This document shows, piece by piece, positions 38,135 to 46,598 of a stretch of DNA of 64,000 nt (positions within the stretch are counted from its first letter, which is position 1; every line of letters begins with the position of its first letter). The position numbers and the translations under genes are program-made. The stretch comes from Pseudomonadales bacterium (GTDB taxonomy: Bacteria; Pseudomonadota; Gammaproteobacteria; Pseudomonadales; Azotimanducaceae): positions 62,001 through 126,000 of the forward strand of contig JAQXDL010000032.1 of assembly GCA_029251375.1 (NCBI GenBank), written 5' to 3'. Below the pieces are notes generated by a model. That model had not been told where the DNA came from and did no database searches. It saw nothing but the letters and a program-made list of their open reading frames with translations.

Positions 38135-38320
38135 CAGAGTCGAGAAGCTCAAAACGACCTGTACAGTTTCGAAAAACTCGATATCAGTGAGAAAAATGCG
38201 GCGCAATTGCGTGACGGTGAAACGCTGAGCCTGATGCAATTGAGTCGCGCGTTCAAAGCTGCGAAGGGTGAACAACTCAAGGTGGTTTATCGACTGAGCG
38301 CGATCTTTTTCATGTATTGA
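38135..38320 (+). pseudogene. Possible gene remnant
   Basis: In the short gap after the ligase, and running over the 3' end of the convergent polymerase gene, one frame is open from a stop at 38132 to TGA at 38318. It reads coding-like (LYSFEKLDISEKNAAQLRDG, then ETLSLMQLSRAFKAAKGEQL) but has no start codon at a sensible place. It may be the tail of a lost gene. I do not recognise the family. Confidence 0.3.
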
Positions 38321-39621
38321 TTAATTTTGCGTTGTCGATTGGTGGCGACCGAAACCTTCGGTATTGCAACCAGGAAACCGGCGAACATAAAAAATTCAAT
38401 GGTTATGTATGTCTGTCGAAAGAACCATTCCAAAGAACCCTGCATTGACAGGACAACGATGGCGGTCGTCAAACCGATAGCGACATTGCTTGCCAACTCG
38501 GAACTCGAAGCGCTTATGCTTCGATAGCCGAGGCGGAGAAAATTGCCGATTACTAGGCAGAAGGCAATCATTCCAATCCAACCCATTTCTGATGCGTGCA
38601 ACAGGTAGATGTTGTGCACAATGCCTCTGTCGACGATGGAGTCAATGTGTTCGATATAATGTGTTTCATTGATCGCGTGAGAATAATTATTGAGACCAAC
38701 GCCAAAAAAATGATCATCAGCCATGGCGGCGGCGGCGACGTTTGCCAACTTGCGACTCGCGCCAGATGCTTCCGACGCGTTTAGAAACCGATCTATGACT
38801 CTTGGTCCAACGTCGATGGCTATCGGCATGGCCAGTAATAGCATGAGCGCTAGAATGCCGTTTTTTCTCATGTCGAATTTGTTCTTGTAGCTAAGTACGA
38901 TGACGATCAAATAACCGACAATCATTGCCATCATCGCACCTCTAGAAAAAGATGCTAATACAATGAGTGAGCCCAGGCCTAAAACTATCCAGTACAGGGT
39001 TGGGCGGCTTTTATCGCCGAGTAACAGGGCGAAGAAAAGCATGTTGATCATATTGATGTAGCCTGCCAGCGTATTGGAATGGGGAGTGGACCCCTTTGCG
39101 CGATACATACCCGACAGACGTTGATCAATCACCATAACGAATTCAATGATAACGATAAGCGCAAGAACACCAATGATAAAGCGCAAGTCTTCTTCATCTT
39201 GTAGATAATTGTAGGCTACGACAAAAACCATTAAGCCTCGTAGAATTTTCAAAAGACCGAAGCCGGCGTAAATTTGTACATAGGCGACATAAACACTAAT
39301 GATGGCTATAGAGAGATAGACTGCAAGGAGTCCGCTATTGGGCGGCAGAAGGGTGATTTTTTTATTCTTCCAGCGTTTAGAGGTAAGCATGACAATCAGC
39401 AGCGATAACATTATCCAATCAGTTAGGCCGATTTCATAACCGCGAGAGTCGCCACGATAGATTTCCATTGAGTGAAAATTTATATCAATAAGGAATGCGG
39501 TAGACAGAAACGCTATTCCTACTAAACCCCGTTCGGCCCACTTATATGTGATGCCTAGCCAGACAAAAGTTGGGACTGCCATTAAAGTCATCAGCAGGAA
39601 TAGGGTTTGCTTTGTTACCAT
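38287..39621 (-). CDS. O-antigen ligase / Wzy-type polymerase family membrane protein
   Basis: The 444-residue protein has about 11 hydrophobic segments and the Wzy_C/O-antigen ligase features: a helix-rich N-terminal half, ASFSRGAMMAMIVGYLI before the large loop, and a long extracytoplasmic loop holding DDHFFGVGLNNYSHAINETHYIEHIDSIVDRGIVHNIYLLHASEMG (in consecutive parts), where conserved loop His residues are expected. Such proteins polymerise or ligate surface polysaccharide from lipid-linked donors in the periplasm. The adjacent glycosyltransferase supports a surface-glycan role. No rest of an O-antigen cluster is present. Confidence 0.82.
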   Translation of the reverse strand: MVTKQTLFLLMTLMAVPTFVWLGITYKWAERGLVGIAFLSTAFLIDINFHSMEIYRGDSRGYEIGLTDWIMLSLLIVMLTSKRWKNKKITLLPPNSGLLAVYLSIAIISVYVAYVQIYAGFGLLKILRGLMVFVVAYNYLQDEEDLRFIIGVLALIVIIEFVMVIDQRLSGMYRAKGSTPHSNTLAGYINMINMLFFALLLGDKSRPTLYWIVLGLGSLIVLASFSRGAMMAMIVGYLIVIVLSYKNKFDMRKNGILALMLLLAMPIAIDVGPRVIDRFLNASEASGASRKLANVAAAAMADDHFFGVGLNNYSHAINETHYIEHIDSIVDRGIVHNIYLLHASEMGWIGMIAFCLVIGNFLRLGYRSISASSSELASNVAIGLTTAIVVLSMQGSLEWFFRQTYITIEFFMFAGFLVAIPKVSVATNRQRKINQYMKKIALSR

Positions 39622-39731
39622 TATTTTTGTTCAAGCTACGTAAATTGATTTTATAACCTTTGACGACCAAGCTGATGAGCTTAAAGATCTAGTGAGACTG
39701 GCCGCCTTATTATTCCCCGAAAGTTGCAAAT

Positions 39732-40916
39732 CTAGTCGGCCATCCTAAGCGGTATAGCAAATTCGTTGGTTTTTTCCGGATGAATGTCAAGTTGATGTAG
39801 TACTTCATCGATTTTTTCGACAAATTGGTTTTGCTCAAAATAGTCAACAAAGGCTTTCTTTGCGTTGTCTGTGATGCGTTTTCTTTCGATTGGGTTATTC
39901 AAATAGTATTCACATTTTTCATTCAGGTCGCTTAAATCCCATTTTACGGCGACATAGGTTTCGTTAGGGATAAGAATGTTCGGATGAGTGTCGATATGTT
40001 CGACACAGGGTTTGATAAGCAATGCGCCAAAATACATCGCCTCATAGTCTTTAGGCGTGTACTCACACCAGCCGGATGGCGATACAAATATCTTGCTCTG
40101 CTCCATTTCTCTGTAGTATTCCGAGAAACCTACTTTTTTAATCGATGATATTACATTGTATCGATCTGGTAGCTGGTTAAGTGATTCGATGACCTCCATC
40201 CTGTGGGCTTTGGTCCATCCTTTGTAGAGTGTCGCCCGACAATAAACATCAATGGGTTCAGGGTTGCCACCGACGGCCGCGTGGACCGAGTCGATCGCTC
40301 GCTTGCCGAGCGTTAACAATCGCTTGTGCGGTCTATCTTTTGCCCAAAGCACCCTTGATGCTTTTCCTTCAGCTAACTGTATCAGACGACCCCAGAGGCC
40401 AAAATTCCAGCCGAGCATAACTTTTCGATATTGTTTTATATCAAGTTTCGACTGAAACAAATTGGTCCAAACTTCTTCTTGGATAGTGTTTTCTACGCGG
40501 CCGCTATCAACTTGATATTGTATGAATTCTGATGCGCCGGTGAACTGCTGCTGATATTTTTTCATGTCCCGGTGCAGATACTGCTTAAGGTAGAGGTCAA
40601 TATGCGGCATCACCGCCCAAAATCGGCTTTCATTACCGTCAAGGTAGTCAAATAGAACAAGTTTTGCGTGTTTCTTTTCTCGATTTGCCTCAATTGCAAA
40701 GTCGAGCACACCTTCAGTACCAAAATCCCAAGGTACGGAGAAAAGTATAAGGTCACCGTCAAAATCTTTGATAGATTGAATCTTTTCTTTTAGATCATCG
40801 CTAACAATTTCGGTTGTCTCAATTTTGTAGCGTGTTTTTAGCTCTTCAGCGTAGTGTTTAAAAGGATACATTGATCCTTGGCTAAATCCGTTTGTTGGTA
40901 GAAGTAATACTTTCAT
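39732..40916 (-). CDS. Glycosyltransferase family protein (GT-B-like)
   Basis: The 394-residue protein has a short hydrophobic start (KVLLLPTNGFSQG) and a C-terminal region with GT-B donor-site features: KIFVSPSGWCEYTPKDYEAMYFGALLIKPCVEHIDTHP (in parts), which resembles the E-x7-E and G-rich donor loop of glycosyltransferases of the group 1/CgeB-like kind. The central part is less conserved. It probably transfers a sugar in the cytoplasm to a surface-glycan precursor. It lies upstream of the polymerase on the same strand with a gap of 110 bases. Confidence 0.68.
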   Translation of the reverse strand: MKVLLLPTNGFSQGSMYPFKHYAEELKTRYKIETTEIVSDDLKEKIQSIKDFDGDLILFSVPWDFGTEGVLDFAIEANREKKHAKLVLFDYLDGNESRFWAVMPHIDLYLKQYLHRDMKKYQQQFTGASEFIQYQVDSGRVENTIQEEVWTNLFQSKLDIKQYRKVMLGWNFGLWGRLIQLAEGKASRVLWAKDRPHKRLLTLGKRAIDSVHAAVGGNPEPIDVYCRATLYKGWTKAHRMEVIESLNQLPDRYNVISSIKKVGFSEYYREMEQSKIFVSPSGWCEYTPKDYEAMYFGALLIKPCVEHIDTHPNILIPNETYVAVKWDLSDLNEKCEYYLNNPIERKRITDNAKKAFVDYFEQNQFVEKIDEVLHQLDIHPEKTNEFAIPLRMAD

Positions 40917-41168
40917 TATCTGGCTGCTCTACGATGTCGATTGATACTCAATAGTGCAATTGCTATGCCAGCCTTTATGATAGTCGCCTTAACCGGCTCT
41001 GATAGGCTTTAGTGGGGTTTGGGCATGGTGCCAGAAAGAGGCCCCGCGGGGTTGTGGGCTTGTTAAGGGGTAATAGCAAAGCGGATTGAATGAAGCGGAG
41101 CACTGTTCACTGGTGCTGCACGCGGCTTAGTTTGGGCCACTGTCGTAGAATAAACTGCTTAAGATGTT

Positions 41169-41209
41169 TGCATTTTGCAATTCCCAAAGATTTGTTCTTG
41201 CAAAATGCA
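41169..41209. repeat. 12-bp perfect inverted repeat
   Basis: TGCATTTTGCAA (41169-41180) and its exact reverse complement TTGCAAAATGCA (41198-41209) flank a 17-base spacer. The spacing is consistent with a DNA-bound dimer site or an RNA hairpin. No T tract follows closely. Confidence 0.7.
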
Positions 41210-41342
41210 CGGCGCTTGGTGCTTTTTCACTATTTCTCTTGTCTCTTCTCTCTTTTTTCCTCTGTTTTTTGTCTGTCCTATGCGCCAGCATCGATGTGCG
41301 TTTTGACCGGCAATTGCTGCTGCCTTGACCGAAAAGTTGTGA

Positions 41343-41471
41343 GGCGCCGCCAGCCAGGTAGATATAGTTGAAGAAGAGGTTGAAGGACAGGTTAAAGGAC
41401 AGGTTAAAGAAAAGGTTGATCGCAATCGCTTGCAAGCTATCTCATCGAAGCTTAGCAGTGCTATTCTTTAG
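41343..41471 (+). pseudogene. Possible coding fragment with 12-bp repeats
   Basis: An open frame of 42 codons after a TGA at 41340 reads SQVDIVEEEVEGQVKGQVKE and then KVDRNRLQAISSKLSSAIL before TAG. The charged helical character and codon use look coding, but there is no start codon upstream in frame. Two copies of a 12-base unit (GGACAGGTTAAA) encode the repeated GQVK. It ends 26 bases before the ExbB-like gene. Gene remnant or chance. Confidence 0.3.
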
Positions 41472-41497
41472 GCATCTGCCACGACCCGATATGATCA

Positions 41498-42262
41498 ATG
41501 CAAAACTTGTCACTGGTTACTCATTATCAACTCCTGCTGAAATCACTCATTCTTGTCGGCTTGGTGCTATTCGGCTTTTTTGTTCTTGGTGATAGGGGCT
41601 GGCTCAGCATCGCTCTTGAGAGTGATCGAAGTTACATCTCCTACGTCATCTTGTTGCTCTATGGTGTGTTGAGTCTGCATTGGTTGGTGCTGGTAAAACA
41701 GCTTGCGACCGACACCAAAGTGATCGACGATTTGAATACACGCATCAATGATCTTAAGCCGGGTGGATTAAGGTTCGACGGGCAGGGTGTCAGCATCGAG
41801 GGCGAGCCAGTTGCGCCTGGTATATGCGCTGACTATTTGCAAGAGCTGTTTCAGAAATCCCAACGTCATACGAGCAACGAGCTTGAACACAAACTATTAC
41901 TTGAGGTGTTAACGGAGCGCCTGATGAGTCGTTACGCCTTTGGTCATTGGGCGGCCGACATGCTGTTAAAGCTTGGCCTGCTAGGTACTATTCTCGGCTT
42001 TATCATGATGTTAAGCCCTGTTGGTGAACTGACAGATTTTGATCCGAATGTACTGCAGCAACTGTTGGGGCAGATGAGCGGTGGTATGGCTGTCGCGCTT
42101 TACACCACCATGGCGGGGCTTGTGACCAGCACATTACTGGGTTTGCAATACGAGATGTTGGACACAGCTGCCTCGAGACTGGTCGACAAGGTCGCCATTG
42201 CTGTTGATGTTTATATCTTGCCAACATTAAGTCGACCTGCAGCCGAAGCAACATCGGTTTAA
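41498..42262 (+). CDS. MotA/TolQ/ExbB-family proton channel-like membrane protein
   Basis: This 254-residue protein has two N-terminal hydrophobic segments (about 13-32 and 46-66), a cytoplasmic helical middle, and two more (about 155-175 and 190-215). The second pair, DMLLKLGLLGTILGFIMML and GGMAVALYTTMAGLVTSTLLGLQYEML, matches the conserved MotA/TolQ/ExbB channel segments. Such proteins form pentamers that use the proton gradient to move a partner with one membrane helix. The partner here is presumably the next gene. No TonB, TolA or flagellar genes are near, so its force-using target is unknown. First gene of a three-gene operon. Confidence 0.78.
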   Translation: MQNLSLVTHYQLLLKSLILVGLVLFGFFVLGDRGWLSIALESDRSYISYVILLLYGVLSLHWLVLVKQLATDTKVIDDLNTRINDLKPGGLRFDGQGVSIEGEPVAPGICADYLQELFQKSQRHTSNELEHKLLLEVLTERLMSRYAFGHWAADMLLKLGLLGTILGFIMMLSPVGELTDFDPNVLQQLLGQMSGGMAVALYTTMAGLVTSTLLGLQYEMLDTAASRLVDKVAIAVDVYILPTLSRPAAEATSV

Positions 42263-42272
42263 GGTCCCTTAG

Positions 42273-42896
42273 ATGATGCGCAGACGATTCAATCGCCAAA
42301 GCAAGACTAACGACGCTTTTACAGATCTTTTGTTTAATACGTTACTGGGCTTTGCCTTTATGTTCTTAATCGCTTTTATTTTGATTGCCGAGCCGGACAA
42401 GCAGGGCAATGTGACGATTAAGGCGGAATTTTTGATTACGGTGACTTGGCCTGACGGTCATCCCGACGACGTTGACGTGTTGGTGGAAGATCCTAATGGT
42501 GTCGTTCTTTGGTTTGATAATAAAGACACTGGCACAATGCACCTGGACCGCGATGATCGAGGTGCCGTGCAGGACCAGATGATGATCAACGGCAAAATGG
42601 TGACGAACCCTATCAACCAAGAATCCGTTTCCGTGCGCGCTTGGGTACCCGGTGAGTATGTTGTGAATGTGCTTCACTACAAGTCCAATTCCACTGAACC
42701 TTTACCGGTCACTGTCAAAGTTGAGAAGTTAAACCCTGTTGTGACGCTGGTTTATTACGGTGTCCATCCGCTCAGTGGTGCGGGTACAGAAGTGACGGCG
42801 ACCCGTTTTGTGCTGGATGGCAGCGGTGCCGTAGAAAGCACGAGCGGTCTGCCGAAAACCTTGTTGACGCAAATTTCAGGGGGGAAAGGCTCATGA
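42273..42896 (+). CDS. Single-pass membrane protein with periplasmic beta domain, ExbD/MotB-like position
   Basis: The 207-residue protein has a basic cytoplasmic start (MMRRRFNRQSKTND) and one membrane helix (FTDLLFNTLLGFAFMFLIAFILI) whose Asp-x-x-Phe-Asn entrance resembles the MotB/ExbD/TolR helix that carries the proton-path Asp. The rest is periplasmic. It starts with a DUF2135-like or pre-peptidase-like beta sandwich (TVTWPDGHPDDVDVLVEDPNG, VRAWVPGEYVVNVLHY) instead of the usual OmpA/peptidoglycan domain. Co-transcribed with the ExbB-like gene (11-base gap) and overlapping the next by ATGA. I do not recognise a named family for the whole protein. Confidence 0.6.
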   Translation: MMRRRFNRQSKTNDAFTDLLFNTLLGFAFMFLIAFILIAEPDKQGNVTIKAEFLITVTWPDGHPDDVDVLVEDPNGVVLWFDNKDTGTMHLDRDDRGAVQDQMMINGKMVTNPINQESVSVRAWVPGEYVVNVLHYKSNSTEPLPVTVKVEKLNPVVTLVYYGVHPLSGAGTEVTATRFVLDGSGAVESTSGLPKTLLTQISGGKGS

Positions 42897-43453
42897 TTTT
42901 TGTTCAGGTATTAGCAATCGCCTATGCAGTGATCGGTGCCTTGATGCTTTATCTCTTGATCGCGACGCGGCGCAGTGTTGGTTTCAAAATCTTCATGGTC
43001 GTGTTGGTGTCAGGCTTGTATGTGGGCACTTATCTTGGCTTAAAGCAGTATCAGGGTTGGCCGGTATCTGAAGATTTACCACAGCGTTTTCGTTTACATT
43101 CGGCCATGATTGTTGAGCCAGACAAGGCGCAGCAAAGCCTCGGATCCATTTATCTTTGGATTCAACCGAGTAGTCCTGCTGGAACATTGCTTGATGAGCC
43201 GCGTGCATATCATTTGCCCTATGGGCGCGAGGTAGCGGAGAAGGTTGAGGCCGCCCTTAGGCATATCGACGAAGGTCAGGTGGTGGAAGGTCAGTTGAGT
43301 CGGTCGCAATTGGATGCGCAAGCCCAGCAGAATGAAGCGCGTAACAACGTCGAGGTCAATCTTGATACCGCAAACGCTGCTAGCCAAACGCAAGAGGCAG
43401 GGCTGCAATTTACAGCCCTGCCTCGTCATACATTGCCACCCAAAGGTAGATGA
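42893..43453 (+). CDS. Unknown membrane protein, third gene of the ExbB-like module
   Basis: A 186-residue protein with two N-terminal hydrophobic segments (about 3-23 and 31-50) and a soluble rest that includes HSAMIVEPDKAQQSLGSIYLWIQP and a Gln/Asn-rich, probably disordered end. It contains a short segment, RAYHLPYGREVAEKVEAALRHI, that looks like a conserved structural element. No known family. The ATGA overlap with the upstream gene makes it part of the same operon, so a complex with the two preceding membrane proteins is plausible. Confidence 0.55.
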   Translation: MIFVQVLAIAYAVIGALMLYLLIATRRSVGFKIFMVVLVSGLYVGTYLGLKQYQGWPVSEDLPQRFRLHSAMIVEPDKAQQSLGSIYLWIQPSSPAGTLLDEPRAYHLPYGREVAEKVEAALRHIDEGQVVEGQLSRSQLDAQAQQNEARNNVEVNLDTANAASQTQEAGLQFTALPRHTLPPKGR

Positions 43454-43475
43454 CACTAAGTTGTTTGAGGGCTAA

Positions 43476-45659
43476 CTAGTCCTCTGCAGCTGCAGCAGCA
43501 GCAGCTCGATCCTCATTGGCTCGATGGATAACGTAAGCGCGAACTTTCTCCACGTCACTTTCATCCAGTAAGTCAGCAAAGCTAGCCATGCCTGTGCCGG
43601 CAAGAATACCATCGAGCACGATTTCATTGTACAAACCATTGCGAAGCTCGTTGGTCATCCGAAGATCGGGTACAACACCACTTGAGCGTGCCATCAAACC
43701 ATGACAAACCGCGCAGGTTGAGTGATAGACATTCTCACCGCGCGCAATATCTTCTGCAGACGCATCACTGTCCGGTTGTACCGGTATGCTTCGATCCAGT
43801 GCTGTTGGCTGTGGCAGTTCTGCCGTGCCGTCCAGTTTGAAGACAAGCAGCTTACCGAAATTACCATAGGTCGTAGATGCAAGATGATTTGACTCGCCAC
43901 CGAATAGATCACCACCGCCGGTACCTGCCTGAATGGCAACGTACTGGACACCGTCAATCTGGTAGGTAATGGGTGGCGCTAGGAATGAAGTAAATGCATT
44001 GTAGGACCAAAGTATGTCGCCGGTATCAGAGTCGTAGGCTTTGACTTCACCAAGTGAGTTACCTTGGAATACTAGCCCGCCTTCAGTTGCCAGGGTACCG
44101 CCATTCCAATGATGGATCTGCTCAACCGCCCACTTTTCTTTACCGGTGATGGGGTCAAAGGCTTTCAAATAACCACGTACCTTCGGTGGCGTTCCACCTT
44201 CAGCCATGACCTGCATGATGTTGCCTAGTTCAATACCTGTGTTCCAGCCACCAGGGATGCGTTTATACACGCCGGTATTTTTCCATTCTTCGTCCATCGC
44301 ATAGGATAATGGGTTCTCCATTGCTGGAATAAATGCTAAGCGTCTTTTCTCATCGAACGCCATGGCTTGCCAGTTATGGCCACCCAAAGGTCCGGGCAGA
44401 ATCCACTTAGTCTCATCCGAATAATCGTATGCTGGATCTTCGACGGGTCGTCCGGTATCCATATCGACATGGGTTGCCCAGGTAGCTGTCACGTACTTGT
44501 TTGCTCTGAGTAGTTCGCCATTAGAGCGATCCAGTACATAGAAGAAGCCGTTTTTCGGCGCCTGCATAAGCACTTTGCGGTCAACCCCATCGACTTCGAG
44601 GTCTGCTAGCACGATGTCCTGAACGGCGGTGTAATCCCAGTTATCCTTAGGGGTCGTTTGATAGTGCCACTTGTAAGTACCCGTATCGGCATCAAGTGCG
44701 ACGATTGACGAAAGGAAGAGGTTATCGCCGCCACCGGGTGAGCGAATGTCGCGAGCCCAGGGTGAGCCGTTGCCGACGCCGATATAAATTTGATCAAATT
44801 CGGGATCGTAGACGATAGAGTTCCAAACCGTGCCACCGCCGCCAAGTTTCCACCACTCGCCGCCTTTCCAAGTTTCGGCTGCCATTTCCATTGTAGGTGA
44901 TTCAAACGGCTTCGAAGGATCACCAGGTACGGTGTAGAAACGCCAAACTTGCTCGCCTGTGTCGGCATCGTAAGCGGTGACATAACCGCGCACGCCATAT
45001 TCAGCACCACCATTGCCAATGAACACCTTGCCATTGGCGACTCGTGGAGCGCCTGTAATTGTGTAGTCGGCATCGCGATCAATGAGTGTATTGATTTTCC
45101 AAACTTCTTCACCCGTTGCTGCATCGAGGGCAATCAACCGGCCATCAAGACTGGCGACATAGACGCGGCCTTTGTAGACGGCAGCGCCACGGTTAACCAC
45201 GTCGCAACAAGCTTTGCGCGCCCATGCTCCGGGTACCTTAGGGTCGTAGGACCAAATCTCTTCTCCTGTAATCGCATCCAGCGCGTAGACCCGGCTCCAA
45301 GCCGTTGTCAGAAACATCATGTTGTCGACAACAATCGGCGTTGATTCCAGTGCTCGATTACTTTGCATATCTTTGAACCAAGCCAAACCGAGCTTTGAAA
45401 CACTCTCTTTATTGACCTGCTCTAACAGCGAAAAGCGTTGTTCTTCATAACCATGACCATAGGACAGCCAATTGCCTGGTTCACTTTTTGCGTTCTTGAT
45501 CCGCTCGTCATCAATCATGCCGACTTTGGTCGTCGCACTTTCAATGGTGGCGGTTTCAACGGCAACTGCCGGTGTTGATGCAGGTTCATCCTGCATGACC
45601 GTATAGAGGCCAAATCCTGCTGCGATAAGGACGATCGCAATTACCAGATTTCTAATCAT
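43476..45659 (-). CDS. Quinohaemoprotein (PQQ/haem c) alcohol dehydrogenase
   Basis: The 727-residue protein has an N-terminal signal or anchor (MIRNLVIAIVLIAAGFGLYTV), then an eight-bladed PQQ propeller with typical WSYDPKVPGAWARKACCDVVNRG, where the vicinal Cys-Cys pair sits by PQQ, and NWDYTAVQDIVLADL with the catalytic Asp. A cytochrome c domain at the C-terminus has CAVCHG (about residue 648). It is a type II quinohaemoprotein that oxidises alcohols or aldehydes in the periplasm. The C-terminus ends in a run of Ala encoded by GCA/GCT/GCC repeats (about 43480-43510). PQQ synthesis genes are not in the window. Confidence 0.9.
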   Translation of the reverse strand: MIRNLVIAIVLIAAGFGLYTVMQDEPASTPAVAVETATIESATTKVGMIDDERIKNAKSEPGNWLSYGHGYEEQRFSLLEQVNKESVSKLGLAWFKDMQSNRALESTPIVVDNMMFLTTAWSRVYALDAITGEEIWSYDPKVPGAWARKACCDVVNRGAAVYKGRVYVASLDGRLIALDAATGEEVWKINTLIDRDADYTITGAPRVANGKVFIGNGGAEYGVRGYVTAYDADTGEQVWRFYTVPGDPSKPFESPTMEMAAETWKGGEWWKLGGGGTVWNSIVYDPEFDQIYIGVGNGSPWARDIRSPGGGDNLFLSSIVALDADTGTYKWHYQTTPKDNWDYTAVQDIVLADLEVDGVDRKVLMQAPKNGFFYVLDRSNGELLRANKYVTATWATHVDMDTGRPVEDPAYDYSDETKWILPGPLGGHNWQAMAFDEKRRLAFIPAMENPLSYAMDEEWKNTGVYKRIPGGWNTGIELGNIMQVMAEGGTPPKVRGYLKAFDPITGKEKWAVEQIHHWNGGTLATEGGLVFQGNSLGEVKAYDSDTGDILWSYNAFTSFLAPPITYQIDGVQYVAIQAGTGGGDLFGGESNHLASTTYGNFGKLLVFKLDGTAELPQPTALDRSIPVQPDSDASAEDIARGENVYHSTCAVCHGLMARSSGVVPDLRMTNELRNGLYNEIVLDGILAGTGMASFADLLDESDVEKVRAYVIHRANEDRAAAAAAAED

Positions 45660-45874
45660 TTTTACGCTCCATTATTTTTACTCGCCCAACATAGCTGAAC
45701 CGATTGCACCCGTCCAGCCTATCGCGCATGTCATCAGCATTTTCCTTATCTGGCGATGTCCAGTCATGGCTCTAGCAGTCTGGTTTGTTACGCCTATTGG
45801 CATTATGAATAGCCATTTTATGTGGCTTACAGGCATGAATGCAGTGGCTTGGCACACATATTTAGATCAAGATT

Positions 45875-46390
45875 GTGCAAATTAAATTTGGAGCAAAAAC
45901 GACAGTGCTAGATTACAAAAAGGTTGAGCTTGCGTTCATAAATGACGCGCCGATAAAAATTGAGTTGAAAACGCGATTGGCGATTTCTGCTGGCGATTTG
46001 TTTGATATGTTCGAGGATCCTCATGGATGGGCTTGGGCTTCAATAAAATCGGTTGTCTGGGAGACACCTCAGCCCTTCGGTGAGGGAACAACTCGAAGCG
46101 TCGATATCGATGGTCAGGGAAAAGTCCAAGAACGATTTTTCTTATACGAACATGGTGAACATATGGCGTTCAGGTTCGAGCAGGGTGAAATGAAAGCCGT
46201 TAGTGCGTTGGTTGAGGATTACGCGGTCAAGTCGACAGGTGTAAACACCTGTGAGCTTACTTGGACCATTGGTATGGAGTTGAGAGGGGTGCTTAAAATA
46301 CTAACGCCCATTCTAAGGGGAGTAATGACAAAGCAGTTTTCCGGCATGTTGGATAAGCTTACCGAAAGTGTTAACAAACCCTCCGTTTAG
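45875..46390 (+). CDS. SRPBCC (START/Bet v1-like) domain protein
   Basis: A 171-residue protein with a GTG start. After a short N-terminal part it shows the polyketide cyclase/SRPBCC pattern: KIELKTRLAISAGDLFDMFEDPHGWAWA, VVWETPQPFGEGTTRSV and a C-terminal helix (LKILTPILRGVMTKQFSGMLDKL). The fold binds hydrophobic ligands. The gene stands alone and is followed by a strong hairpin. Role unknown. Confidence 0.72.
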   Translation: MQIKFGAKTTVLDYKKVELAFINDAPIKIELKTRLAISAGDLFDMFEDPHGWAWASIKSVVWETPQPFGEGTTRSVDIDGQGKVQERFFLYEHGEHMAFRFEQGEMKAVSALVEDYAVKSTGVNTCELTWTIGMELRGVLKILTPILRGVMTKQFSGMLDKLTESVNKPSV

Positions 46391-46420
46391 CTCGATACCG
46401 TTTATGCGGTAACATTATTG

Positions 46421-46456
46421 CACAGAGGAGGCTCCTCCATGGGTGCCTCCTCCGTG
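46421..46456 (+). terminator. Hairpin downstream of the SRPBCC gene
   Basis: CACAGAGGAGGC (46421-46432) pairs with GCCTCCTCCGTG (46445-46456): eight perfect GC-rich pairs (GAGGAGGC/GCCTCCTC), one mismatch, then CAC/GTG. TTTAAATATTGTT follows. Position 30 bases after the stop fits an intrinsic terminator. Confidence 0.65.
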
Positions 46457-46598
46457 TTTAAATATTGTTGCCCAACAGCAAGTCAACACAAAGCTCAGCT
46501 TAGTTTAATTGAGTACTTAGTGCCGATAAGGTTACAGCAGTGACGCGGCGTTTATTCGTAGTGATTACGCGTCATGCTGTAAATATTTCCGAGTGAGT

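Larger units (their letters stand above)
40917..41497. other. 581-base intergenic region with inverted repeats and a possible gene fragment
   Basis: Between the divergent glycosyltransferase and ExbB-like genes. Holds a perfect 10-bp palindrome CCCCGCGGGG (41042-41051), a 12-bp-stem inverted repeat (41169-41209), a pyrimidine-rich tract (about 41218-41280) and a coding-like fragment near the right end (41343-41471). I find no complete gene. Confidence 0.55.

Noticed and set aside
41127-41435. Minus-strand open frame opposite the 41343-41471 fragment
   Set aside because: Its Phe/Asn-Leu repeats are the reverse complement of the GQVK-coding repeats on the other strand; it looks like a shadow.
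41498-43453. Zorya-like anti-phage system
   Set aside because: The channel protein is ExbB/MotA-like, but the long tail of ZorA and the OmpA domain of ZorB are absent, and no ZorC/D/E-like genes follow.
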